NCBI GenBank assembly: GCA_019915015.1
Contig: JAHBBC010000025.1
Location: forward strand, 434,001-498,000
DNA: 64,000 bases
DNA from: Auriscalpium vulgare
Taxonomy: Eukaryota > Basidiomycota > Agaricomycetes > Russulales > Auriscalpiaceae
Direction of reading: 5' to 3'
The notes under the pieces were generated by a model, which was given only the letters and a program-made list of their open reading frames with translations, did no database searches and was not told the origin of the DNA. The translations under genes were made by a program, and so were the position numbers. This document shows, in pieces, positions 1-12,055 of the stretch; positions within the stretch are counted from its first letter, which is position 1, and the number at the start of each line of letters is the position of its first letter.

Positions 1-328
1 TCGCGCTGTGCTCCCGTAGCCGGGTCTGCACGCGTGGGACCATAGAGTCTCGGTGCTTGCACATGGTTGATGAGTAAGAGGTGCCTAGGCAGTGGTACGC
101 CGGTACAGATCGCGGCGAGCGTCTGGCGGGAAGCCCAGATGCCTTGAGACTGCATGGAGAGCACGGAGAGCTGCATGCTGCGCAGCAGCGCGAGCAGGTC
201 CGTGTCGAGCCCGTCGCCCACGGGCGCGCAGTCCGCGCTGGCGTCTGCGTCCGTGCCCGCGCCTGTATCATCACCGCGCGAGCGATGCCTTGTCAGCGAC
301 GACGTGCGCGTTGCACGGCCCAACCCAC

Positions 329-790
329 CCGTCGTGCAAGCAGCCTGCTGGTCCGCGCTCAAGAAATTCTGAAAATGTCGTGGCCGTGGCGCGCCTCCAT
401 GGGTGAGGCCCCAACTTGCGGTTGGACGATACGCTCAGACGCGCACAGCTCGAACAGCCGTGCGCAAGACAGACCGACACGCGCGCAGCCCGAACAGCCG
501 CGCTCAAGACAACGGTCGCGCTGAATGACTCTGCATGCGGCCACCGCGTGGACGAGCCCGGCGAGTCGCAGGCTATGGACGAGGGCGACACCGGGGATGC
601 TCGCTCACTTTCAACGCGTGCAAGCAGCCAGCTGGGCGCGCGTCGCTCGCCTTCAAGAAGATCTGACAATGTCACGGCCGTTGCGCGCGCCCATGGGCGA
701 GGCACCAACTAACTCCTCCAGGACGGCGCGGACGCGCGCAGCTCGAAAAGCCGTGGTCAATACACGTCTGAAGCACCGTCGCGCTGGAGC
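329..790. repeat. Diverged tandem duplication, two ~170-nt copies about 290 nt apart
   Basis: The stretch around 331-460 (GTGCAAGCAGCC, then CAAGAAATTCTGA, then CCATGGGTGAGG, then CAGCTCGAACAGCC) recurs in the same order at about 617-756 (GTGCAAGCAGCC, CAAGAAGATCTGA, CCATGGGCGAGG, CAGCTCGAAAAGCC). The copies differ by many substitutions and small indels, so the duplication is old. Neither copy holds a convincing coding frame. Bases 1-880 otherwise show no gene I can support. Confidence 0.6.
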
Positions 791-1153
791 CCTACGCTCG
801 TAACTTAGTATATTGTTGGTTTCGCCGGGCAATATAGTCTTTCTTTGAAGCGCGCAGTAGGGTTTGTTTGATTTCGACATAGGTGGAATTTACACGCCCT
901 GTTGGCAGCGCCCCGTCCTAACATAGGGTATGTTCTTCGGAGTGGAAGGCAGCAGACCGGTGTTCCTCGGGGGAACTCGCGCCACGGAATGTCCGCACGC
1001 GATAGGTCGATAGTGCAGGCAAAAGAAGCCATGCCCGCGATTTCACCAAGCACACTCACACAGATCCGTGTGAACCCCTCGAAGAGCTCAAGTCTTCAAC
1101 GTCCCGAGCGTTACTCCCCCCAACACTTGCCTTTCTCCCTCTCCCATCTCGAT

Positions 1154-1737
1154 ATGGAGGGGCTCACATTTCAGGAACTGCTCGATACGATAGATGTAGA
1201 ATTGGGGAGGTTCAACCCGCGTTGGCCGTTGCAGGCCCAGCTCACTTGGCTCAAGGACATAGTGGATGCGATTGTGAGTAGTGAATGGCTTTCACACCAG
1301 CTATGTTATTGACTCAGAATCAACTCTAGAAAACAGCGATTTCAGATGACCCTGCTGGTGGGCCGTCGGTCATAACCATCCGCGTCCAGCAGCTCAGACA
1401 CCTAGCAAAGCTGCACGGCAGTCCACGATGGGTGGAGGCCGCCGGAGGGCTATTCTCGGTGTGCGTGGCTTGACCCACATCCGAGCACAAACTAACGGGT
1501 GCCTTGTAGTGGCCCGTCGATGATTACCCAGTGGTAGAAGTAGGCGAGGTGCTCCACGAAGCAAGTCAGAGTCAACCGCCGCCGTCCTTTCATGCGTACT
1601 TTGATTCGCCGGACCATCGCCGGTGGTACGTTGCACAAGAGGCACACCGGGCAGTCGAGGCCCAGGAGCGAGAAGAGGAGTTGGCGCGTTCCATCGACGA
1701 GATTCAATGGCGGAGGATGCACGCGGGGGGCCCTTAG
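1154..1737 (+). CDS. Hypothetical protein, at least two spliced exons
   Basis: I do not recognise the family. The first coding piece starts at an ATG (MEGLTFQELLDTIDVELG) and runs to a GTGAGT donor at about 1275. An open piece then reads ...QQLRHLAKLHGSPRW...GGLFS up to 1458. The best-supported intron is 1459-1509: GTGTGC donor, ACTAAC branch site, TTGTAG acceptor, phase 0 on both sides. The last exon (1510-1737) reads WPVDDYPVVEVGEVLHEAS and ends in a charged helix-like tail (VEAQEREEELARSIDEIQW) before TAG. The junction between 1275 and about 1346 is unclear because the obvious acceptor does not keep phase, so there may be another small exon or a lesion. The frame is open upstream to 902, so the true start could be earlier. 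Confidence 0.45.
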
Positions 1738-2249
1738 GGCAGTGACTAGGAAGGCGACCCCTCGCGTCCCTGTCGCCCCTATTACCTGCCTTTGTCGTAT
1801 CGTTTACTATATGTATATACAAAGAACTAAGGGATGTGAAGGAGCGGTCAGAGAGAGGTATGTGGTCGTATGTAGGAGGTGGGGGCCGTACGTGGAGAGC
1901 CGACGTTGCTGGCCTACTTCCGCATCAACTAGCGCAGCGCGGCCGCATGCTGCGCTGCACTTCTTCGTCCAGATTGGCGTAGGCCCGAAGTCCTGGGGTG
2001 ACGCGCTCGACCGGCCTGTGGATTTGATTCGCACGTCCGCGCAGGCTACAGCGGACCAGCCGCGAAGACATGTGGGCAGGCTTCAACTTGGGCGCCTGGA
2101 ACCATGACCCAAAACTTAAAAGCGTAGCAGCCACGGCGGACTTTCAAAGTTCGGGACTCCGACACAAGACGCGTGAAAGGCTCGTCTCGGCGCGTCTCAG
2201 GCTCATGTCTCTCTCTTGACAGAACAGTGGCAAAGACACCTTCCATCTC

Positions 2250-3666
2250 CCAGATAGGACGTCCCGTGCGGAATTACCTGCGTGATCTTGAAGACCTGGC
2301 AGACAGCGTTGGTCGTACTTCTCGCGACGAGACCTTGTTGTGCGTTTCTGGCAGGGCGCCGACCAGTACTTGCGGATCAAGTGGGCCGAGAACGGCTATG
2401 ATAGTCGTCGTCCATCGGCGAGCTTAAGCAGTCCGCTGACCGCTTCGAAAAGGCAGCAAAGATGCGTGATGCTGAGGAAAGCCGGGGGCTCAGTGACCAC
2501 GGCGCGGACTATTCCGAGGATGACTCGTTGTCATCAACGTCCACTTCTGAAATGCACAACTAGAGAGAACGCTCATCAATGCCAAAATGAGGAAACTCTG
2601 AAAACAACCACAGGACCTTGACACGCGAGCAGATGAATGAGTATCGCTCGACTGGCAAGTGCGGCATTTTGCGCAGGACTGCCCGGCGCGCCTGACTTGC
2701 GCCTGACGGCCAAACCAACCGCGTCGCTGCGCGCCAATACCGTGGATTTTCATGAACTTGCAAGGCTCGGACTGCCGATTCACTTGGTGTCATGATGGTC
2801 CAGCCAGTTGTAGATGATCTGGAACGGAACGGCGCACGCAAGTGCATGAGATTAATACATTTTCGCGGGTACTGCGTGAGAGCGTACCGTTCGTTCATGA
2901 CTACTACGACGATCCTTCCAAGTATCCAACGTGCCCCGAGCGCTTCACGATGGGTCCGCAACCCGGATGTCCTGGAAAATTCGTCCTATGGGACTGGCAA
3001 ACGCTGGATGACCATGTCGCGACTCGCGAGCAATTGAAGGAACAAACTTCGATTTGTGCACCTGGATTCATGAAAAGGCGAAAATCGAAGACGTGCTGAA
3101 GGTTGGACTCCCTATTATGGCGCACCCGGACCTCCCCAAACCCGCACAGTTGGACGGAATATTTGGGCTGAACGCCCCGTCTCCTCAGCTCTCAGCTCTA
3201 TGCCAACGGACGATGCAAGCGTGAACCACTTATGGACATACGTTCACAGCTTGTTCACACCGAGCTCTTGCACGGCGTACCGTACTAACTCGATGTCATT
3301 CGCAGCCAGCTCATTCTTGTCAATCAAACGGGCTGGAAAGGGTAGCTGGCTAGGAGGTAAAGTGCTCGCTCTTTTGCTACTGTAGGGGATACGCTAACTA
3401 CGTCCTAAACTAAGCGCGTCCAAGCACCGCTCCGTCGTGCTTACTTGAGCCTGTATTGTGGGGAACGACAGGTGCATTCTTGATGTCTACTCTCATCACC
3501 GATTCCTGGTCGAGGCGTGCGAGCCCGACTATCTCCTGGTGACCGACGAATGCGTGCAACACGAATAGGAGTTGGCGCTCGATGAAGCCTGCTCGCTCGG
3601 CTTCTGCGCCGCATTCTGGCTTGAGCAGGCCTATCGTCGGTTGCTGGAGGTACCCATGGACCCATG
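2250..3666 (+). pseudogene. Retrotransposon gag relic, copy 1 (decayed)
   Basis: This is a degenerate copy of the gag-like gene found nearly open at 35.2-38.2 kb. Recognisable blocks are RNYLRDLEDLADSVGRTSR, then QGADQYLRIKWAENGYD, then a zinc-knuckle region that has lost its cysteines through a deletion (the intact copy has CFECGESGHLGKDC), then YYDDPSKYPTCPERFTMG, then the segment after the knuckle around 3240-3660. Several frameshifts and stops interrupt it. An unrelated insertion of about 170 nt sits near 3300-3465. Bases 2250-3042 are nearly identical, in inverted orientation, to 32520-33318, including the same disabling deletion. The region after 3043 is absent from that other copy. Confidence 0.75.
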
Positions 3667-3895
3667 AAAATTTACCACCCCGCCCCGCAGTACGTAGCTC
3701 GACTCACGACGCACCCGAATACACCGACAACATACATGCCACGCCATTGCCATTGCCAACGTCGACGTATTAACATACAAGTAACAATTCGCAAACTTGG
3801 AAGAGCTCTAGAAATTCGTGTGTAAGCATGTGCGAGCGATGCAACCGAGGGCCGAGGCCACAGCTTACATTTTGACGGCAGCCGCGGTGCTGTTT

Positions 3896-4790
3896 TTACT
3901 CTTCGTTCATCTGAGGGTTCAGCTCTCCAAGTTCAAACGCGTCCAGCGAAGCCAACCAGTCCGCGTCATAAGCCGTGACTGGCAGACCTCGCACGGCTTG
4001 CGAGGCGGTGACCATGGTCGACTGGGATGGGCCCTGGGCAGTGCGACCCTGCACCGCGCGGTCCATGTGGTTGAACTCTTCGGAGTGTCGCAACCATGCT
4101 GTAACCGTATGTTCCCTCCACGGTTTCGTGACGGCGTACTGAAAATTGCTGTCGGACTTGTCGCTGCTCTCCGCTGAAATGATGCGGTGGAGCATATCCT
4201 CGCGTGGCTTGACGTCCCAGAACGCAGCTGCAAGAAATTGAAGACGTCTTTGGTATATCTGAAGGACAGCGCTCAGTTCGGTAAGGCACTCCTGCACGAC
4301 ACAAGACGTACCAAGCGCTTACGGCCTTCACGGTTGGCGTCTCGTTGCTTCTCTGCAGGCCTCTTGTGCTCTCGCTGGAGACTCGACATGCGAGTCTTGA
4401 AGGCCATCTCCAACACCGTCAGGTCGCTGATTTCATGCGTCGCCTGCTTGGCAAAGTCCTGAGCAAAGACGCGCGCCGCAGATGTGTTCCAAGGAGAGTC
4501 GTTCGTCCCCGACATATCGATCTTGAAGTTCTCGACGGTGCAGCACGGCCGCCTAGCGCGGACGCCGACGTAGGCGTCAACCTCCTCGGAGGTCGCGACT
4601 CTGGTAGCGGGCGCCTGAGTGCCGTCTCGTTCCATCAGACTCAGCGCATGAGCCTCAACGAGACGCTGGGGTGCAAGTCAGGAACAGGTTCCACACATGA
4701 AAGCGATTGCCGACCTGTAACTCGTCCTTGGAGATATATCCATGCCCTATCCTGCCGCCCATCTGCACGTCATCATCAATGACAGGACTG
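3896..4790 (-). CDS. MSSDES-family basidiomycete hypothetical protein (3' part, possibly truncated at its 5' end)
   Basis: Function unknown. Exons read on the minus strand are 4665-4312 and 4258-3896, joined by a 53-nt intron (GTACGT donor, CTTCAG acceptor). A further exon ends at 4715 (...GYISKDELQ). The protein carries HALSLMERDG, then EVDAYVG...PCCTVENFKIDM, then WNTSAARVFAQDF, then EGRKRL at the splice, then YQRRLQFLAAAFWDVKPRED, then KPWREHTVTAWLRHSEEF and a tail AVRGLPVTAYDADWLASLD. Each block has a counterpart in the gene at 63.3-64.0 kb, and the intron falls at the same codon (after RKRL). Here the usual MSSDE stretch is altered to SAESSDKSD. The family identification rests on the match within this window and on memory of similar agaricomycete proteins. 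No N-terminal exon-repeat region is visible upstream of about 4800. Confidence 0.7.
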
Positions 4791-4799
4791 TTCTGAACC

Positions 4800-5540
4800 A
4801 ATTTGAGCTCGCAAAACAGTCACGAAGCGCGTGCGAGGACACATACATGTGCATCGGCCATGGAGCACACACGGTGGAGAGGCACTGTGGAGCGAGGGAT
4901 AAATGAATCACTGATAGGATGCAGCCTGATGACGGACAGACGGACAGTCAGGCCTAGCCTGAGGGAGGTTGATGCAATGAAGACTCACGACAGGCTTCCG
5001 CTGCGAAGAGATGTTCGTACATCGTGAACTCTGGCAGCTTTTGTAGACCGACTGAGCCCTTCAAGACCGAGACGACAGCAGTATAAAAGGCGCGGTCGTC
5101 GTTGCTTTGTGAGGTCGAGCAAAGACGCTTTTGAATTGCTTTGTTGGAGGACAATTGAAGGTGGGAGCCGCCTTCTGCTTTGTTAGGGCATGACCGTCCC
5201 CGACTTCCCACGGAGTACTTGTGGAAGGAGGGTAGTTTCCGTGGCTGACAGCTTGGCACCGAAGACAATCGTTCTAGTAGTAAGTTAGAAGGAGGGTTTT
5301 CTCGAATGATGGACTCTACAAGTTGTTCTGTCACCGTGGGATAAATAGGTTTGGTGGCTGTGGGCTGGCTGTGGGCGGCGTCGTCCGATTAAATTGAGTT
5401 TCTTACGCTCCCTTTCTCTCTTGAGTCTCCTCCATCATTACCTTGGCCGCGTGTGTCTCTTGCATCTCTGCAGTTTGTCCTAGGGTCATCGAAGTCTGCT
5501 TCCAGGAGACTATCCTTGACGCGGTTGGATATCATCTATC
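4800..5540. other. Intergenic stretch, no gene supported
   Basis: Open frames here are short, lack splice-consistent extensions and have no recognisable motif. I see no RNA gene or convincing regulatory structure. Confidence 0.4.
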
Positions 5541-5554
5541 GACTTCCTTCTCCT

Positions 5555-5890
5555 TAATTGTTTGCTCGTCTTCCCGTTGTCGTCCCCCGTTCGTCTATGT
5601 CTTGTCGCCGGCTCGTATCATGTATGCATCTCCCGCTGATCGCTGTCATTTTTGTTGCATACTCGTCGCCGTCTAGTTGCACGCTCGTCGTCGGCTCGAG
5701 TTGGCCTCTCGTCGTGTACTCGTCGCATTATCATCGTCGGCTCCTTACCGTCTCGTCGTGCGCTCGTCGATTTCTCATCCTGGGCTCGTCTCCCTCTCGT
5801 CGTCCTTTCGCCGCCCACTCGCCGCCCTCTCGTCTCCGACTCGTCACTGGTCCGTCGCCCTCTTGTCGCTGGCTCGTCGCCCAGTCCCAC
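5555..5890 (+). repeat. CTCGTCG-rich degenerate minisatellite
   Basis: The heptamer CTCGTCG and one-base variants (CTCGTCT, CTCGCCG, CTTGTCG) recur dozens of times at irregular spacing of 10-25 nt. All forward frames become Ser/Arg/Leu-rich as a result, which explains the overlapping open frames here. The repeats look like a decayed minisatellite rather than a gene. Confidence 0.65.
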
Positions 5891-5899
5891 TATCTGATC

Positions 5900-7300
5900 A
5901 GACTCTGCTGTACCATAACATCAATTAACCAGCCTATAACCGACGACTACAACTTGACATCCCTCCTTCCCCCAGTCTTCACCGAACACAGATTCACAAA
6001 ACACCCTGACAGATCTCCTCTTCTCCCCTCTTTTTTACGCTCTAACCAGCTAGAGTTTTTCTCGCATAACGTCTTCTGTGTTGACTCGGTCACTAACAAA
6101 ACAGATAGATCTCCAGAAAAGAAATTGTTCTCCAACTCCCGAATCTCGTCGCCTTTCTTCTACCTTGCACTATGCTCTACCCTCTACATGCACTCCCTCA
6201 TTATCTGACGACACGCTTGTATATATAATTTGCTTGACGGTTGTGCATTAAATCTGCCTGCACTCGGTATTTATCCTTGATAAACTGGATAATTATCACA
6301 ATGGTAATGCGAAGTCGGGGACCGGTACGCCCGCGCCGCTACGAGATATTGTAAAGCGGCGTTACTAAACGTTCAACGCTATATAGCATACTACCTTCAC
6401 GAATCGCTGTAGCTTCAAGGTGAAGGAGCACGCTTTCGCCAGCATCCGCATGATGCGTTCCTGACCTCTCGGCGTGGCACTGAGTGGCGCTGACAGTGAC
6501 ACGCTGCTCTGCTTTCTTCCGAGGGCGTCAACTGGTCAAGATTGAAGACAGCTACCACCACGGCCACAAGTCCTCGCTTCAAACAGTTCAAGATCGCACC
6601 GCGTGCTACGTTAGGCTGAGCACCTCGAGGCGCGAATGGATTTTGCAGGCAGCGCACTCCCGATGGCACCACCCAGTTCCAGCCCTGTTGAATGACACGG
6701 GTGCGTTGTACTTCTTCCTGCCATTGAATATTGACGCCCCACCCACCATGGACAAAAACACAAACTTCATTGGAACAAGCAAGGGGCCACTAGTCAGTAA
6801 CCATACAAGTCCTGTCTCGGCCCTGTGTACATAAAAATTCTGCGGCAATGTAGTACGCATGGTTGTTATCTATTGAGAATCCAGTTCCTATCGCTCTCCG
6901 TAATTAGCTACTCAACACAACTTACTCGATAGCCGTCCTTGATGTCACTGTTGTGATGATGTTCGCTGGGGTCGACCCACCCAGGCTGCATCGACGCATG
7001 CCTGACAAAGTGCCGAATTGTTCTGGAACAACCCTGTATACGATAGAGGAAGCAGCAAAAGGTGGCTGCGTCGGGAAATCGCAGGTGGAAAACGGGGCAC
7101 GGCAAGAAGTTTCCTGTGTTGCAGGACCAACGGAGCGTTCGTTCCGCCAGATACGGCTCGTACATGTGCTGCGCGGACAGGTCAGACAGGACAGCGTGGA
7201 AGTTTAAAAGAAACGAACCTTCGTGACTGGCATGTCGGGATGGAAACCACCGTTGTCGATGTATCCATCGTACACGTCCATGAAATCCGACTGATCAGAC
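5900..7300. other. Intergenic stretch, no gene supported
   Basis: This stretch is mixed AT-rich and GC-rich DNA with only short, mutually overlapping frames. A TATATATAA run near 6220 is the only promoter-like sequence I noticed, and nothing convincing follows it. Confidence 0.35.
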
Positions 7301-7408
7301 CCGATGGCCAGACTCCCTGCTCTGGGTCAGTACGGTGATCAATGGGCGAGGAGCGCGAGGACCCACAATCCTCCTCGGTTTCGGCCTGCCACTCTGACAA
7401 CCGAACCA

Positions 7409-8032
7409 TCAGAGCTTGCCAGTCCAGCAAGACTTGAGAGCGGTACCTCCCCGTGATGGAGAACTCGGCGCAACAAAAGATATGAGTGATCGTGGTGCCG
7501 AAGGGGTCGCAACTGCAGTCGGAACTGTACTCGTCATCGCTGTCTTCTGGGGGCCCATTACTGTCCTGAGTATCGGCGGGCGGAGGAGGCGCGTGGAGAG
7601 GGTCTCGGACTTGGACTTGGAGAGGGTCCTAGCCATCGACACGGTGAGACAGACTTCATATGCGAGAGCAGCATGCTGACCTTGTCCGTCATCGGCGCAC
7701 ACGCATCCATGACACCTGTGCTCTCGCACGCATCGAAGTACAAGTCATCAGAGGACGCATCGGAGGCGGCGTCGAAGAGGTCGGTAGAATCGGGACTGGC
7801 TGCTTGGATGTTGTCGGATGGCTGCGAAGTGGCGACTGTCACGACATGTCAATGGCAAAGGCGAGGATGGCGCACCTGGGCCATTGTGAGCTACCACGAA
7901 CTGACTGGCATCGTCGGGGCAAACCGTCATTTTATATGTGCCCATAACGAGTGCGCCTGCCTGTCGAAAGTCGAAGTTGTTTGCATTGTCTGCTGGAAGG
8001 AATAATTGAGTGCGAGTCACGCTTCGTCGCAT
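7409..8032 (-). CDS. Possible hypothetical gene, acidic Asp/Ser-rich, boundaries uncertain
   Basis: On the minus strand an open piece (FLPADNANNFDFRQAGALVM...SQFVVAHNGP) ends at a GTGCGC donor. A 43-nt candidate intron ending TGACAG then joins, in phase, to VATSQPSDNIQAASPD followed by an acidic run (DLFDAASDASSDDLYFD). The composition of the joined reading is more protein-like than its neighbours, but I recognise no domain. The intron is at the lower size limit for this genome, and the 5' and 3' ends are not fixed. It may be a decayed gene. Confidence 0.25.
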
Positions 8033-8049
8033 GCTATGTGCGTCGGCTA

Positions 8050-11000
8050 CACCGCCACTGTTGCTCTTTCCTCATCCGACGCTCGACCACCTCGCTCCTG
8101 CTTTATGGCTTGCGCCACCTGGAACAACTTCTTGCTTTATCATTTGCTTTTGCCTAGCCATGTCGGAGTCTCCTCTGTGCCGCTCGTGCCATGTGGGGTG
8201 CCTTTTCCTCGGAGGCTGGCACGCTTGCGACGTGCTCTTACTCAGCCCGGCATATCGAAGAGTCGTCGTCACCGTCGGCGGCGGCGACCCGGCCAGCCAA
8301 TCACAAATGCGGCCGATGGCGTTCTCGTCGGTACGTCTATCATTATCATTATCCATTGGACCTCGCGCTGACTTTCAATCGTGTTCTTTCATAGTCAAGA
8401 GTGTGCTCACCCCGAGTCCGGACTCCAGACCGCCGCGCGCTCAGTGGAGCTTGTTATTCGTAGGTCACATCTGTGCTTCTCCCTCATAAATATGTTCCGT
8501 CGTGCTAATCTCCGTTTCTACCTACTCGATAGATCTCGCCGGCGCGTCGCATGCTCGGTCAGCCGTGTCAAAGCCTCCCCGCTGAGCCGTGCAGCTATCT
8601 TTCGGTGAGACGTCTCCCCAAATTCCCAACGAGTCTAGAGCTAATAAATCAAATCGGCCAGATCTCGACGCCTTTCACGCACGGGCTCCCTTCGCGGTGT
8701 CTGCGAGCGCACAGCCGCTCTTCTGTTCGTCTTGGAGCGGTCCGCACATCGTTTGCGCCGTATATATGCGGGCTTCAAAATCAGTGCCCTGTTTAACAAA
8801 CCGCCACGCGACTGCGCCGGACCTTCACCCAGCCGGTTTCGCCCTCCGCAAGCACGTTGGCTGCTAGGCAACGGACGTCCGCAGAGGCAGGCCGATCTGG
8901 ATTGTATGCGAACGCCGCGATGGCGTCCTGGTCTGAGAGCGTTCAATTCCTGTGAGCTCGCACGCCTGGAATATCTGTCTCTCTCTTGCTGGGGCTGAAA
9001 TGATATGTAGAATGGCACCATCAGATCGTTCCAGTGTCCCGCGACTGCGTCGGATCGCGAGGCCACAAAAAAAGAAAAGTCAATGTAAGTGGCCGGGCGT
9101 GTCCCCACTATTCGCAACTGACTTGGCTGCCGCAGTCTATCGGGTAGCCGCTTCCAAGAGCTATGATCATTGTGCGTAGTACGTGCACCCTCTCTCCCAC
9201 TGCAGGCATACCAAACTGACATCATTGCTCAGCAGCCGGGAAAGCTGCGACCTTCGGGTCGTCCTCAACGTGCTTGCGTCACTCATCGGCATGATCCTCT
9301 CACAGAACACCGTCGCCAACTCGTCGTCCACCTAATGCAGTCGGACGAGACCCTCGGGCAGCAGGTCTTCACCGTGATTGCCAGCACGCCGCGCCCCGAC
9401 TGGTTCACCGTGCGCAAGGCCAACACCATCCAAGGGCTCGTCACGCATCGCACGCTGCGTACTCGCTGCAGCACCTTGCGGACGCCCCCACGCTCTCACG
9501 CATAGCTCACCGCCGAGCGCGTGCTGTTCTACATGGGCCGCGGGGCGTTCACCCTCGACACGCATGTGCACGCACCTCGAGACTGGGCGCCTCCGAGGGC
9601 CACCGGAACGCGCGCGGGCCGTGCCCGTCTTGTCTCTGCGGCTGCCATCTCATGCGCTGGACGAGCTTCCTGTGCGCGCGTGCGGATAGGCCGGACCGAC
9701 GCCGCGCTTGGTCCGAGCGGACGACTCTGTACGCAGCAGACTGGCTGGACGATGGTGCTGCGACGTTGCCCAGTCTCTCCACGTCGCCAAGTGTCAGGTC
9801 ATCTTCAATATCGCTGGGTACACAGGAAAGGACGCCTCGCAGGTTGTCCGTGCAGCCACCCGGCAATGCTCACGGCTCGAAAAACCTGGACGAGGCGGGA
9901 TTCAACATTGCACCGTCGCAGCATCGCTTTGCGACCGCCCTGCGCATAGGTATGCACATTGCCGACTTTTCTCTCGAATGTCTTTGACTTACATCCACGG
10001 CCTTCAGTTTTACCTGGACATGAAGACAATCATACCACTGCCAGGGCAGCCGATGCCGCGCCTGCTTCGACGCCAGCGCTCCACTTCAAGAGTGGCTGCT
10101 GCCTCCCTGGACGAGGCACCAAACATCCGCCCCGACTCCTCGATTCACCTGGACGACGCACGCCCGCGTGCACGCGCAGGACGAGCCTGCGCAGACGAGG
10201 CCCTCAACGCTTGCTACGGGGGCGCGTTCTGCTCACGCAGAGCGAGTGCGCAAGCAGGCCGGACACACGACGTGGCTGTGGATCACACGCATCGTGGGGG
10301 AGGCACATCAAGCTATACGAGGCGCTGCGATGCGGCAGCCGTCTCCGCACGTCGCCAAGATGCCGCAGGAGTCTCAGCCCTCGCTCGTGCTCGCACTGAC
10401 CGCGACGACGCACTCTTAGACGGGCCACACATGCACGAACACGCTGGGACGGCTCGTAGGCTGTGCCACCATGCGGTAAGTGACGGCGTGCAACGCTCGA
10501 GACCGAGGCGTGCAGCCACAGCGTGATTTCTGCACGTCGTCGCAGCCGTTGCTTCATTGTGCCAAGACATCACACTGGTACCTCAGGCTGCTCGAAGGGA
10601 CGGATGGATCATCTCGAGGCAGGAGCCGTGCGCGCGCACGACGTGCGTGTGCATTGCGGGACACAGCCGCCCGTCGCTTACGGCATCGCGCCACTCGGAC
10701 GTCACCCTCCACTCGTAAGAGGCGTGGATTCGCCGGTTGGAAGTCCGAGGTCACAGCGCACGGGACAAACTGACTCAAAAGCGTATCGCATCAAGGTCAA
10801 GGGAATCAGCTGTGAGCTCGACGAGAGCAATCTGACCGCAGCAAACGGCGCCGAAACGAATGAAGCAGAATCCTATTGTACACAAGTACATACGTGGTAA
10901 GCTGCTGCTGCTCTGCTTGTTCGCGGCGCTGAACTAAATGCACAGGTTGTGCGGCGCTAGACGTTCGCCATGGATACCCTCCGCACGCGATTTCTCAGCT

Positions 11001-11414
11001 GGAGGCGAGGTGCACAATTCACAGACGATGCCAGCCAGGTGAGAAGGATACGCTGTGAGCACATCTGGCACACTCTCTGACATCGTCTTCAGGCTTGCAG
11101 GTTCAATGAGGATGCGTGGACCTGACAGCATGGCAGATCTTGCGAGGACGAAGCTTTGTCAAAGCGTTCACCGAACCCTCCGGACATGATTCCCCAGCTG
11201 GAGACGAGGCGCACGATTGGCAGAGAAGGCTCGCAAGATGGCGCGCACCGCCAGGTCACGCTCACCAAAGCACGACCGACGGCCCGACTCTAAGGCCTTG
11301 CGGGCACGACACAAAGGCAAGACAAGGCGAATGCGAGCGCACCGAGGGTAAGCGGTTGTTTGTCCAAAGCACGGTGAGAGACTGACTTGGGTACATACAG
11401 GATATCCGGTCGGG
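8050..11414. other. Long intergenic stretch, no gene supported
   Basis: Many overlapping frames of 60-270 codons are open here on both strands, but this is expected at this GC content. None shows a recognisable motif, splice-consistent neighbours or a believable start. The region looks like decayed coding or transposon DNA. It ends at the left border of the element beginning at 11421. Confidence 0.4.
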
Positions 11415-11420
11415 CAAAGT
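11415..11420 (+). repeat. 6-bp target-site duplication, left copy (CAAAGT)
   Basis: The direct 6-bp repeat CAAAGT lies immediately outside the left terminal inverted repeat and is matched exactly at 21542-21547 outside the right one. Confidence 0.8.
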
Positions 11421-11453
11421 TATGGGCACTATACTGTAAAAGTATTCCAAAAT
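11421..11453 (+). repeat. Left terminal inverted repeat (33 bp)
   Basis: Reverse-complement partner of 21509-21541, with mismatches only at positions 6 and 7. The core shared block contains CTATACTGTAAAAGTATTCC. Confidence 0.85.
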
Positions 11454-11509
11454 TGCGTAGGTTGACTAGAAAGCATGTAATTTTCGCACATGTTGGTCAT
11501 TTTGCTGAA

Positions 11510-12055
11510 ACAAAACACACAGGTGGAGCAAAATTAAGATTTTCTACACATGTTGTCACCTCATTCTGCTCACAATGACACAACTATGTTTGAGTCATCT
11601 AGGAATTTACACAGGTCTTGCAAAAAGAGAATCTCCACAAGTGCTTGAAGTATCACAAAGATTACACAGGTTTTTTGGGTGAGTAAAACTGCACATGTCA
11701 AGTTTTTGCAGTAATGAAATCTACACAGGTCTCTGGCAGGTTAATTTACACAGGTTCCATAGGCACAAGGGATCTACGTAGGTTGAATCCTGTGGGCATA
11801 AACATAAATAATCTACACAACTAACAGAATCCGGAAAATGTACACAGGCTGCTTGGACATAGATCTATACACAGGCATTGGAACTGAAGAAATCTGCACA
11901 ACTTACAGAACCCAAAAAACATACTCAAGTGAGTTGAACATATATTCTCGCACAGATGGTAGATCTAAAAAAATCTGCACATCTGAAAAAATCTAGGAGG
12001 TAGAAATTTACACAGCTTATACAGCTTACAGAATTTAGCATATGTACACAGGTCA
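11510..12055 (+). repeat. Left subterminal repeat field (ACACAGGT words)
   Basis: About ten copies of TACACAGGT or close variants (ACACAGGC, CACAAGTG, ACATGTTG) are spaced 20-100 nt apart in AT-rich DNA just inside the left end. They all read on the plus strand. The reverse complement ACCTGTGT recurs near the right end. Subterminal repeats like this commonly bind transposase; that role here is inference. Confidence 0.7.

Noticed and set aside
5558..6208. 216-codon plus-strand frame
   Set aside because: Produced by the CTCGTCG simple repeats; the translation is low-complexity Ser/Arg/Leu and differs in every frame.
9708..10526. Long plus-strand open frame of 272 codons
   Set aside because: GC-rich region where several overlapping frames on both strands stay open; the product is Arg/Ala/His-rich with no motif, believable start context or splice partners.
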